Positions 7,116 to 14,845 of a stretch of DNA of 64,000 bases are shown one piece after another. Made by a program: the position numbers and the translations under genes. The notes beneath the pieces were generated by a model, which saw only the letters and a list, made by a program, of their open reading frames with translations, did no database searches and was not told where the DNA came from. This DNA is from Mesorhizobium sp. B2-7-2 (GTDB lineage: Bacteria; Pseudomonadota; Alphaproteobacteria; Rhizobiales; Rhizobiaceae), in the NCBI RefSeq assembly GCF_006440775.1, contig NZ_VFTZ01000013.1:62001-126000 (forward strand). Direction: 5' to 3'. Numbering within the stretch: position 1 is the stretch's first letter; the number at the start of each line of letters is the position of its first letter.

Positions 7116-9284
7116 ATGACCGACCGCATCGAGATCGCCGGGTTGCGGATTGCCCGGGAGCTCCATGACTTCGTGGCCGCGGAGGCCACGCCCGGCACCG
7201 GCATCGACCCGGAAAAATTCTGGACCGGCTTTTCGGCGATCGTCCACGACCTCGCGCCGAAGAACCGCGCGCTGCTGGCAGAACGCGACGCCATGCAGGA
7301 GAAGCTCGACGGCTGGTATCGCGAAAACGGCGCGCCGCTCGACATGGAGGCCTACAAGACCTTCCTCAAGGAGATCGGCTACCTTGTGCCGGAAGGGCCG
7401 GCCTTCAGCGTCTCGACCGAGCACGTCGATCCCGAGATCGCGGTCGTTGCCGGGCCGCAGCTCGTCGTGCCGGTGATGAATGCGCGCTATGCGCTCAACG
7501 CCGCCAATGCGCGCTGGGGGTCGCTCTATGACGCGCTCTATGGCACCGACGCCATTGCCGAGGCCGGCGGCGCCGAGAAGGGCAAGGGCTTCAATCCGGC
7601 GCGCGGCGCCAAGGTGATCGCCTGGGCGAAGGATTTCCTCGACCAGTCGGTGCCGCTGACCACCGGCAAATGGGCGGGCGTCAATGGGCTGTCGGTGGCG
7701 AATGGCGCGCTGAAAGCCGGCGAGGGCGCCGGCGCCACGACGCTCGCCGATCCAAGGCAGTTCGTCGGCTATCGCGGCGATGCCGCCACGCCGGAAGCGG
7801 TGCTTCTGGTCAAGAATGGGTTGCATATCGAAATCGTGATCGACCGCGCCAACCAGATCGGCAGGACCGATCCGGCGGGCATCGCCGACGTCCTCCTCGA
7901 AGCCGCGTTGACCACCATCCAGGACTGCGAGGATTCGGTCGCCGCCGTGGATGCGCAGGACAAGGTCGTCGTCTATCGCAACTGGCTCGGCCTGATGAGG
8001 GGCGACCTTGCGGAAGAGATCACGAAGGGCGGCAAGACCTTCGTCCGCAAGCTCAATGCCGACCGGAGCTACATTTCACGCGCGGGCGGCACGATCACCT
8101 TGCCCGGCCGCTCGCTGATGCTGGTGCGCAATGTCGGCCACCTGATGACCAATCCGGCGATCCTGGATCGTGACGGCAACGAGGTGCCGGAAGGCATCAT
8201 GGATGCGGCGCTCACCGCGCTGATAGCGCTGCACGATGTCGGCCCGAACGGCCGGCGGATGAATTCCCGCGCCGGCTCGATGTATGTGGTGAAGCCGAAG
8301 ATGCACGGGCCGGAAGAGGTCGCCTTCGCCGTCGAGATTTTTGATCGCGTCGAAGCGCTGCTGGGCATGGCGAGGAACACCATCAAGATGGGCATCATGG
8401 ACGAGGAGCGGCGCACCACCGTCAACCTCAAGGAAGCGATCCGCGCCGCAAGAGAGCGCGTGGTGTTCATCAACACTGGCTTTCTCGACCGCACCGGCGA
8501 CGAGATCCACACCTCGATGGAAGCCGGCCCGATGATCCGCAAGGGCGACATGAAGCAGGCCGCCTGGATTTCCGCCTATGAGGCCTGGAATGTCGATACC
8601 GGCCTGGAGTGCGGGCTCGCCGGCCACGCCCAGATCGGCAAAGGCATGTGGGCGATGCCGGATCTGATGGCGGCGATGCTGGTTGAGAAGATCGCGCATC
8701 CCAAGGCCGGCGCCAACACCGCCTGGGTGCCGTCGCCGACGGCCGCCACGCTGCACGCCACGCACTACCACAAGGTCGACGTGCACGCCGTGCAGGCGGC
8801 GCTGAGGAGCCGGCCGAAGGCGAAGCTCGACGACATCCTGTCGGTGCCGGTAGCGGTGCGGCCGAACTGGACGCCGGACGAGATCCAGCGCGAGCTCGAC
8901 AACAACGCGCAGGGCATCCTGGGTTACGTCGTGCGCTGGATCGACCAGGGCGTCGGCTGCTCCAAAGTGCCCGATATCAACGATGTCGGCCTGATGGAGG
9001 ACCGCGCCACGCTGCGCATCTCCTCGCAGCACATCGCCAACTGGCTGCGCCACAAGGTCTGCTCGGAAATCCAGGTGAGGGACTCGCTGCAACGCATGGC
9101 GGCCATCGTCGACCGACAGAATGTCGGCGACCCGCTCTACCGGCCGATGGCGCCGGACTTCGATAATTCCATCGCCTTCCAGGCCGCCTGCGACCTGGTG
9201 TTCAAGGGGGCGGTGCAGCCGAACGGTTATACGGAGCCGGTGCTGCACGCCCGGCGGCTGGAGTTGAAGGCGCGCGAGCAGTAA
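7116..9284 (+). CDS. glcB: malate synthase G
   Basis: The protein has 722 residues, the normal length of the G isoform, which condenses glyoxylate with acetyl-CoA to malate in the glyoxylate or glycolate pathway (cytoplasm). Recognisable blocks are T-T-I-Q-D-C-E-D-S-V-A-A-V-D (active-site acid), N-V-G-H-L-M-T-N-P-A, N-S-R-A-G-S-M-Y-V-V-K-P-K-M-H-G-P, F-I-N-T-G-F-L-D-R-T-G-D-E-I-H and W-V-P-S-P-T-A-A-T-L-H-A. ATG 7116 has GGAG at 7104-7107; an in-frame GTG at 7110 is too close to it. The gene is monocistronic. Isocitrate lyase is not in the window. Confidence 0.95.
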   Translation: MTDRIEIAGLRIARELHDFVAAEATPGTGIDPEKFWTGFSAIVHDLAPKNRALLAERDAMQEKLDGWYRENGAPLDMEAYKTFLKEIGYLVPEGPAFSVSTEHVDPEIAVVAGPQLVVPVMNARYALNAANARWGSLYDALYGTDAIAEAGGAEKGKGFNPARGAKVIAWAKDFLDQSVPLTTGKWAGVNGLSVANGALKAGEGAGATTLADPRQFVGYRGDAATPEAVLLVKNGLHIEIVIDRANQIGRTDPAGIADVLLEAALTTIQDCEDSVAAVDAQDKVVVYRNWLGLMRGDLAEEITKGGKTFVRKLNADRSYISRAGGTITLPGRSLMLVRNVGHLMTNPAILDRDGNEVPEGIMDAALTALIALHDVGPNGRRMNSRAGSMYVVKPKMHGPEEVAFAVEIFDRVEALLGMARNTIKMGIMDEERRTTVNLKEAIRAARERVVFINTGFLDRTGDEIHTSMEAGPMIRKGDMKQAAWISAYEAWNVDTGLECGLAGHAQIGKGMWAMPDLMAAMLVEKIAHPKAGANTAWVPSPTAATLHATHYHKVDVHAVQAALRSRPKAKLDDILSVPVAVRPNWTPDEIQRELDNNAQGILGYVVRWIDQGVGCSKVPDINDVGLMEDRATLRISSQHIANWLRHKVCSEIQVRDSLQRMAAIVDRQNVGDPLYRPMAPDFDNSIAFQAACDLVFKGAVQPNGYTEPVLHARRLELKAREQ

Positions 9285-9372
9285 CGCGTCCGCGGGCGCA
9301 ATCGGGCCGATCACGTAAACGAGATATCGAGGTGATCGACGACCGGCCTGCAAAGCATTGACGATTTCCAAT

Positions 9373-9390
9373 CTACCTACTAGTTGGTAG
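9373..9390. promoter_or_regulatory. candidate TetR-type operator
   Basis: An 18-base dyad, CTACCTACTAGTTGGTAG, matches its reverse complement at 16 of 18 positions. It lies 22 bases upstream of the membrane-protein start at 9413, in front of a two-gene unit whose second gene is a TetR regulator. The size and symmetry fit a TetR-dimer operator, so autoregulation is the simple reading. Confidence 0.55.
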
Positions 9391-9412
9391 GCAGTGAATG
9401 AAAGGAACCGTC

Positions 9413-9994
9413 ATGCCTGCACGAATGAACCATGCCCAGTCCTCAAACGGCTGGCTCAAAAGCTATTACTATCTGCGGTTTGCCGTATCGGCGGCCTGGG
9501 TCGCGGTAGCCTTCACCATCGCCAGGTCGGTTCCGGCGCTCGCCGCGGTCATGCTGGTTGCCTATCCCCTATGGGACGCGCTCGCGAACTATGTCGACGC
9601 GCAGCGCAGCGGCGGCTTGGGCCGCAACAAGTCGCAGCTCCTCAATTTCGCCGTCAGCATTCTCACCGCGATCGCGGTCGCTATCGCGCTTGGCCGCAGC
9701 ATGAACGCGGTGCTCGCGGTCTATGGGGTCTGGGCGGTCGTCTCCGGCGCGTTTCAGCTCCTCACCGCGGTGCGTCGCTGGAAGAGCAACGGCGCCCAAT
9801 GGGCGATGATCCTGAGCGGCGCCCAGTCGGCGCTAGCCGGCCTCTTCTTCGTCAAGATGGCGGGCGGCGCCGATGCCATCAGCATCGCCAATGTCGCGCC
9901 CTATGCCGCCTTCGGTGCCTTCTACTTCCTGGTGTCCGCCGTGTGGCTTTCTGTCGGCGATATTCTTCGCAAGTCGCGGCGGGTCGCGAGTTGA
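9413..9994 (+). CDS. HdeD/DUF308-like membrane protein (193 aa)
   Basis: Five or six hydrophobic segments with short loops resemble DUF308 (HdeD-like) inner-membrane proteins. ATG 9413 has an AAGGAA ribosome binding site at 9402-9407, while the alternative ATG 9398 lies without one close to the operator dyad, so I prefer 9413. The downstream tetR gene begins 7 bases after the stop. A TetR-controlled membrane protein suggests a stress or small-molecule response. The family call is by topology and weak motif resemblance. Confidence 0.7.
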   Translation: MPARMNHAQSSNGWLKSYYYLRFAVSAAWVAVAFTIARSVPALAAVMLVAYPLWDALANYVDAQRSGGLGRNKSQLLNFAVSILTAIAVAIALGRSMNAVLAVYGVWAVVSGAFQLLTAVRRWKSNGAQWAMILSGAQSALAGLFFVKMAGGADAISIANVAPYAAFGAFYFLVSAVWLSVGDILRKSRRVAS

Positions 9995-10001
9995 GGTAGG
10001 C

Positions 10002-10595
10002 ATGTCCATGGACAAGCCCTCCAACACCGCCGATGACATACTGGCCGCCGCGCGAAGCTTCATCGTCGCCGGCGGCTATAACGGGTTCAGCTACGCCGAT
10101 ATCGCCGACGTGGTCGGTATCCGCAAAGCCAGCATCCATCATCATTTCCCGAGCAAGGTCGACTTGGTGCGAACCCTGGTCAAGCGCTACCTCGAGGATG
10201 CCGTGACAGGCATGACGGAGCTAGAGCGCAATGTGCCTGCGCCGCCTCAGTTGCTGCGCACCTATGCCGGCTTCTGGGCGCAGTGTATCGAGGACGCGAG
10301 CAGGCCGATTTGCGTCTGCGCGCTGCTTGCCAGCGAGCTTCCGGCCCTTCCGCCTGAGGTGGCTGCGGAGGTCCGAGCCTATTTTCAATTTCTCTCGGGG
10401 TGGCTGACCGGCGTCATCGAGCGCGGCGCCGCGCAGGGCACATTGACGATCGCCGCCGCGCCGCGCGTCGAAGCGGAGGCCTTCATGGCGACCGTGCACG
10501 GGGCGATGATTTCGGCGCGGGCCTATGGCGATGTCCTGACCTTCAGCATGATCCTGGCGCCGACGCTGCAGAAGCTGATCCCGGCTCGAGATTGA
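10002..10595 (+). CDS. TetR/AcrR family transcriptional regulator (197 aa)
   Basis: The N-terminal helix-turn-helix is typical: I-L-A-A-A-R-S-F-I-V-A-G-G-Y-N-G-F-S-Y-A-D-I-A then K-A-S-I-H-H-H-F-P-S-K-V-D-L-V (about residues 12-55). The C-terminal ligand-binding half contains C-V-C-A-L-L-A-S-E-L. ATG 10002 has GAGG at 9993-9996, overlapping the stop of the membrane gene, so the two genes are co-transcribed. It probably represses its own operon through the dyad at 9373-9390; the ligand is unknown. Confidence 0.9.
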   Translation: MSMDKPSNTADDILAAARSFIVAGGYNGFSYADIADVVGIRKASIHHHFPSKVDLVRTLVKRYLEDAVTGMTELERNVPAPPQLLRTYAGFWAQCIEDASRPICVCALLASELPALPPEVAAEVRAYFQFLSGWLTGVIERGAAQGTLTIAAAPRVEAEAFMATVHGAMISARAYGDVLTFSMILAPTLQKLIPARD

Positions 10596-10624
10596 AGAGG
10601 GACGAAAGCCAGGCTCGCTTGCGG

Positions 10625-12154
10625 TCACGCCGCCTGCGCCATCCGCTCCGCGCTCATGCGATAGGAGATCGCCTCGGCAAGATGGATGCGGCCGACGGTT
10701 TCGCTGGCGTCGAGGTCGGCCAGCGTGCGGGCCACCTTCAGCACGCGGTGATAGGCCCGCGCCGAAAAGCCGAGCTTTTCGCTGGCGTCCTTGAGCAGCG
10801 TCAGCCCGGCGCTATCGGGCTTGGCGATCTCCTCGACGATCGAGGGCGGGCAGTGCGCGTTGGTGGTGGCGCCCGCGCCCAGTCTTTCCAACCGCTCGCG
10901 CTGCATGGCGCGCGCACGCGCCACGCGCTGCGCCACCGCCGCACTCGTCTCGGCCTTGTCCGGCCGGATGAGGTCGCTCGCCGAGACCGCCGGCACCTCG
11001 ATCCTGAGGTCGATACGGTCGAGCAGCGGGCCGGAAATGCGCGCCTGATATTCGGTGCGGCAGCGGTCGCCGCGCAGGCAGCGATAGCCGGGTTCGCCCG
11101 ACATGCCGCAGCGGCACGGATTCATTGCCGCCACCAGCTGGATGCGCGCCGGATAGGTGACGCGGTGGTTGGCGCGCGCGATCATGCAGTCGCCGGTTTC
11201 CAGCGGCTGGCGCAGCGCATCCAAGGTCTGCGGCGTGAATTCCGGCAACTCGTCGAGGAACAGCACACCGTGATGGGCGAGCGAGACCTCACCCGGACGT
11301 GCGCGCAGCCCGCCGCCCACCATCGCCGCCATCGAGGCCGAATGATGCGGGGCGCGAAACGGCCGCCGGTCGGTCAGCTTGCCTTCGCCGAGCTCGCCGG
11401 CGACGGAAGCGATCATCGACACTTCGAGCAGCTCTTTCGGCGCCAGCGGCGGCAGGATCGAGGGCAGGCGCTGCGCCAGCATCGACTTGCCCGAGCCGGG
11501 CGGCCCGACCATGAGAAGGTTGTGGCCGCCGGCGGCAGCCACTTCGACCGCCCGCTTGGCGCTCTCCTGGCCCTTGATGTCGGCGAGATCCGGCAGGTCG
11601 CGCGCGGCAAGCTGGATGCCGGCTTCGGGCCGCGACAGCACCTGCGTGCCGCGAAAATGGTTGGCGACGGCAATCAGGCTGCGCGGCGCAAGGATATCGA
11701 AATCCTTGCCCGCCCAGGCCGCTTCCGGGCCGCAGGCGAAGGGGCAGATCAGGCCCTTGCCTTCGGCATTGGCGCCGATCGCCGCCGGCAGCGCGCCGGC
11801 GACGCCCGTGATCGTGCCGTCGAGCGACAATTCGCCAAGCACCACGTAACCAGCGAGCATATCGCCCGGGATGGCGCCGAGCGCCGCCATCAGGCCGAGC
11901 GCGATCGGCAGGTCGTAATGGCTGCCTTCCTTGGGCAGGTCGGCCGGCGCGAGGTTCACCGTCACCTTCTTCGACGGCATCGACAGGCCCGACGCATGGA
12001 GTGCGGCCTGCACGCGCTCGCGGCTTTCGGCCACCGCCTTGTCCGGCAGGCCGACGATCTGCATGCCGACCTTGCCCGGCCCAACCATCACCTGGACATC
12101 GACCGGCAAAGCCTCGATGCCCTGGAAAGCCACCGTGCGAACCCGCGCCACCAT
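10625..12154 (-). CDS. comM: YifB/ComM family Mg-chelatase-like AAA+ ATPase (509 aa)
   Basis: The protein shows an N-terminal ChlI-like domain (R-V-x-T-V-A-F-Q-G-I-E, V-D-V-Q-V), Walker A G-P-P-G-S-G-K-S-M-L near residue 220, the F-R-A-P-H-H-S-A-S motif, Walker B region G-V-L-F-L-D-E-L-P-E-F, and a cysteine-bearing P-C-R-C-G insertion. This is the ComM (YifB) family, a hexameric helicase that promotes branch migration during natural transformation in other bacteria. Length is normal. The upstream gene on the same strand is gshB, a common neighbour in alphaproteobacteria. Competence in this organism is not shown. Confidence 0.92.
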   Translation of the reverse strand: MVARVRTVAFQGIEALPVDVQVMVGPGKVGMQIVGLPDKAVAESRERVQAALHASGLSMPSKKVTVNLAPADLPKEGSHYDLPIALGLMAALGAIPGDMLAGYVVLGELSLDGTITGVAGALPAAIGANAEGKGLICPFACGPEAAWAGKDFDILAPRSLIAVANHFRGTQVLSRPEAGIQLAARDLPDLADIKGQESAKRAVEVAAAGGHNLLMVGPPGSGKSMLAQRLPSILPPLAPKELLEVSMIASVAGELGEGKLTDRRPFRAPHHSASMAAMVGGGLRARPGEVSLAHHGVLFLDELPEFTPQTLDALRQPLETGDCMIARANHRVTYPARIQLVAAMNPCRCGMSGEPGYRCLRGDRCRTEYQARISGPLLDRIDLRIEVPAVSASDLIRPDKAETSAAVAQRVARARAMQRERLERLGAGATTNAHCPPSIVEEIAKPDSAGLTLLKDASEKLGFSARAYHRVLKVARTLADLDASETVGRIHLAEAISYRMSAERMAQAA

Positions 12155-12304
12155 CTTTTCAAGCCCCCGGATGCCGGCTCCCGCGCGGCGCTGCGATCAG
12201 GCCGCGCAAGACCTCACGCCAGACAACCACAGATTTGCGGCTTAGGCAAGAACATTACGGGAACATCGCACGTCGCGCGTTTCCGACGGCGCCGCCGCGA
12301 AGAA

Positions 12305-13246
12305 TTACCCTCGCTTCCCTTCAACGCAATCCCAGAACAGGCTGGCGATGTCGGCGCCGCCGAAGCGCTGCACTTCGCGCACGCCGGTCGGCGAGGTCAC
12401 GTTGATCTCGGTCATGTAGTCGCCGATCACGTCGATGCCGACGAGGATGAAGCCCCGCTCCCTGAGCGCCGGTCCTATGCGGGCGCAGATCTCGCGCTCG
12501 CGCTCGGTCAGCTCGGTCTTCTCGGCGCGGCCGCCGACATGCATGTTGGAGCGCGAATCGTGCTCGGCCGGCACGCGGTTGATGGCGCCGACAGGCTCGC
12601 CGTCGATCAGGATGATGCGCTTGTCGCCCTTGCGCACGTCCTTCAGGTAACGCTGCACGATATAGGGCTCGCGGAACAGCTGGCCGAACATTTCGAGCAG
12701 CGAGGCGAGATTGCGGTCGGCCTCGTGCAGATGGAAGATGCCGGCGCCGCCATTGCCGTAGAGCGGCTTGACGATGATGTCGCCGAACTCCTTGCGGAAG
12801 GCCGCTACTTCCTGCGGGTCCTTGGTGATCAGCGTCTCCGGCATCAGGTCCGGGAATTCGGTGACGAAGATCTTCTCCGGGCTGTTGCGCACCCAGGCTG
12901 GGTCGTTGACCACCAGCGTCTTCGGATGGATGCGCTCCAATATGTGCGTGGTGGTGATGTAGTTCATGTCGAAGGGCGGGTCCTGCCTGAGCAGCACGAC
13001 GTCCATCTCTGAGAGGTCGGTGCGCACTTTCTCGCCCAGCGCGTAATGGTTGCCCTTCTCGTCGCGCACCTGCATCCCCTCGAGGCGCGCGAACACCTTG
13101 CCGCCCAGCATCGACAGCCGGTCGGGCGTGTAGTGGAAAAGCTTGTGGCCGCGCCGCTGCGCCTCCAGCGACAGCGCGAAGCTGGTATCGCCGGCAATCG
13201 ACACGGTGGAGACATGGTCCATCTGGACGGCGATCTTCAGCGGCAT
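12305..13246 (-). CDS. gshB: glutathione synthetase
   Basis: The 313-residue ATP-grasp enzyme joins gamma-glutamylcysteine and glycine in the last step of glutathione synthesis (cytoplasm). Visible blocks are M-D-H-V-S-T-V near the N terminus, L-R-Q-D-P-P-F-D-M-N-Y-I, I-V-K-P-L-Y-G-N-G-G-A-G-I-F (ATP-grasp loop), P-Y-I-V-Q-R-Y-L, and E-I-N-V-T-S-P-T-G. ATG 13246 has a GGAG site just upstream. The comM start lies about 150 bases downstream, so the two may form one transcription unit. Confidence 0.95.
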   Translation of the reverse strand: MPLKIAVQMDHVSTVSIAGDTSFALSLEAQRRGHKLFHYTPDRLSMLGGKVFARLEGMQVRDEKGNHYALGEKVRTDLSEMDVVLLRQDPPFDMNYITTTHILERIHPKTLVVNDPAWVRNSPEKIFVTEFPDLMPETLITKDPQEVAAFRKEFGDIIVKPLYGNGGAGIFHLHEADRNLASLLEMFGQLFREPYIVQRYLKDVRKGDKRIILIDGEPVGAINRVPAEHDSRSNMHVGGRAEKTELTEREREICARIGPALRERGFILVGIDVIGDYMTEINVTSPTGVREVQRFGGADIASLFWDCVEGKRG

Positions 13247-13326
13247 TTTCGGTCTCCGGGGAACTCAGACGCCCGATATAAGGAAATCGGCGGCGCCTGC
13301 CAATCGTGCTCGCTTGGTGCAGACGC

Positions 13327-13701
13327 TCAGCGGTCGAATACCAGCCTGGAGTAGCCGAGGAAGGACAGCGCCATCGCGACGATCGAGGCAAAGGCCAGCG
13401 CCGCCAGCGGCGGCAGCCCCGGCAGGGCGAACAGGACGGCGCAATAGATCAGATAGTTGACGATGCCGGTGGCGACGCCGACACCGCCATAGCGCGCGCC
13501 TTCCTGCGCGATGCCCCGGCTCGACGGCGCGAAGGTCAGATGGCGGTTGATCTGCCAGGTGACGCAGAGCGCGAAGCCGATCGACAGCACGCGCGCCGCC
13601 ATCGGGCCGAGCGGCGAGGCGGCAAGCAGCAGCCAGAGCGCCGCGGCGTCGGCGACGAAGCCGATGCCGCCGGTAAGGATGAAGCGGACGAGGCGGTCCA
13701 C
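13327..13701 (-). CDS. GtrA-like flippase family membrane protein (124 aa)
   Basis: This is a four-helix membrane protein of the GtrA/DPMS-accessory family: F-I-L-T-G-G-I-G-F-V-A-D-A-A near the start, T-W-Q-I-N-R-H-L-T-F-A after the second segment, and Y-L-I-Y in the third. GtrA proteins are thought to flip undecaprenyl-phosphate-linked sugars. The start is GTG 13701 behind GGGGGCGGC. The gene lies 11 bases after the glycosyltransferase stop and is certainly its operon partner. The open frame extends much further upstream in the same frame, but that part is antisense shadow. Confidence 0.85.
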   Translation of the reverse strand: MDRLVRFILTGGIGFVADAAALWLLLAASPLGPMAARVLSIGFALCVTWQINRHLTFAPSSRGIAQEGARYGGVGVATGIVNYLIYCAVLFALPGLPPLAALAFASIVAMALSFLGYSRLVFDR

Positions 13702-13712
13702 TATGCCGCCCC

Positions 13713-14717
13713 CTAGGCCGCCCGTGGGGCCTTGCCCGGCTCGCCCTTGGGCGAGGCCTGCCCGGATATCCCGCGCTCGGCCCGGCCGGACGAAATCGAC
13801 AGATAGAAGATGCGCTTCTGCTCGGCCCGGCCGCGCGAGACGGAATCGAGGATCAGCCCGGTCATCATCGACAGCATGGCCAGAAGCAGCATGCCGATCG
13901 ACAGCACCCAGGTCGGCATGCGCGGCACCAGTCCCGTCTGCGCGAACTCGACCAGCACCGGGATCATCAGGCCGATGCTGGCCGCCAGGAAGAATAGCGC
14001 GAACGTGCCGAAGAAGCGCAGCGGCTGCGTCTCCTTCACCAGCATGGCGAACATCCACAGGATCCTGGCGCCGTCGCGGAAGGTCGACAGCTTCGACGAC
14101 GAGCCTTCCGGGCGGCGGCCGTAATCGAGCGCGATCTCGCTCACCGGCAGCTTGAGCTGCGAGGCATGCACCGACATCTCGGTCTCGATCTCGAAGCCGC
14201 CGGAAACGGCCGGAAAGCTTTTGACGAAGCGGCGCGAAAACACCCGGTAGCCGGAGAAGATATCGGTGAAGTCGGTCCCGAACAAACCCTTGTAGAGGCG
14301 GTTGAAGATACGGTTGCCGAAAGCGTGGCCGTTGCGGCCGGCATCGTCGGTCACGCCGCGCCTGGTGCCCACCACCATGTCGGAGCGCTCGGTCTGCAGG
14401 ACGTTGATCAGCTGCGGCGCATCCTCCGGCGCATAGGTGCCGTCGCCATCGGCCATCACATAGATATCCGCGTCGATGTCGGCGAACATGCGCCGCACCA
14501 CATTGCCCTTGCCCTGGCGCGGCTCGCGCACGACGACGGCGCCGGCGGCGCGGGCTTTCAGCGCCGTGAGGTCCTTGGAATTGTTGTCGTAGACATAGAT
14601 CGCGGCCGAGGGCAGCGTCTCGCGGAAGCGCCGCACGACCTCGCCGATCGTCAGCTCCTCGTTGTAGCAAGGCAGGAGCACGGCGATGATCGGCTCGTGG
14701 CGGACTGCATGCGGCAT
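13713..14717 (-). CDS. polyprenyl-phosphate glycosyltransferase, GT2 family (334 aa)
   Basis: The N-terminal GT-A domain has L-L-P-C-Y-N-E-E-L-T-I, D-N-N-S-K-D, and the metal/nucleotide-binding D-G-D-G-T-Y near residue 90. V-V-G-T-R-R and F-S-G-Y-R-V-F-S-R-R follow, as in dolichol- or undecaprenyl-phosphate sugar transferases (DPM1/GtrB). Two C-terminal membrane segments (about 235-260 and 275-295) anchor it. I choose ATG 14717 (GGAG 6 bases upstream) rather than the upstream ATG 14759. With the GtrA-like protein and the divergent GT-C-like protein it would make and flip a lipid-linked sugar. Confidence 0.9.
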   Translation of the reverse strand: MPHAVRHEPIIAVLLPCYNEELTIGEVVRRFRETLPSAAIYVYDNNSKDLTALKARAAGAVVVREPRQGKGNVVRRMFADIDADIYVMADGDGTYAPEDAPQLINVLQTERSDMVVGTRRGVTDDAGRNGHAFGNRIFNRLYKGLFGTDFTDIFSGYRVFSRRFVKSFPAVSGGFEIETEMSVHASQLKLPVSEIALDYGRRPEGSSSKLSTFRDGARILWMFAMLVKETQPLRFFGTFALFFLAASIGLMIPVLVEFAQTGLVPRMPTWVLSIGMLLLAMLSMMTGLILDSVSRGRAEQKRIFYLSISSGRAERGISGQASPKGEPGKAPRAA

Positions 14718-14845
14718 GTCTGTCTCCGGACGCCCGATCCAGCCTCCGGCCGTCCTCATGGCGGCCCCGTCGAGCCGTTTTACTATTTATTGAAGCCGTT
14801 AAGGCTAGGTTTAAAACCGATCCTCTCCCTTCAAAGGCCACCGCA

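Noticed and set aside
10400..13012. 870-codon open frame on the plus strand
   Set aside because: It lies antisense across comM and gshB, both of which have full family motifs. Its translation is Arg/His/Ala-rich low complexity, as expected from a GC-rich shadow frame.
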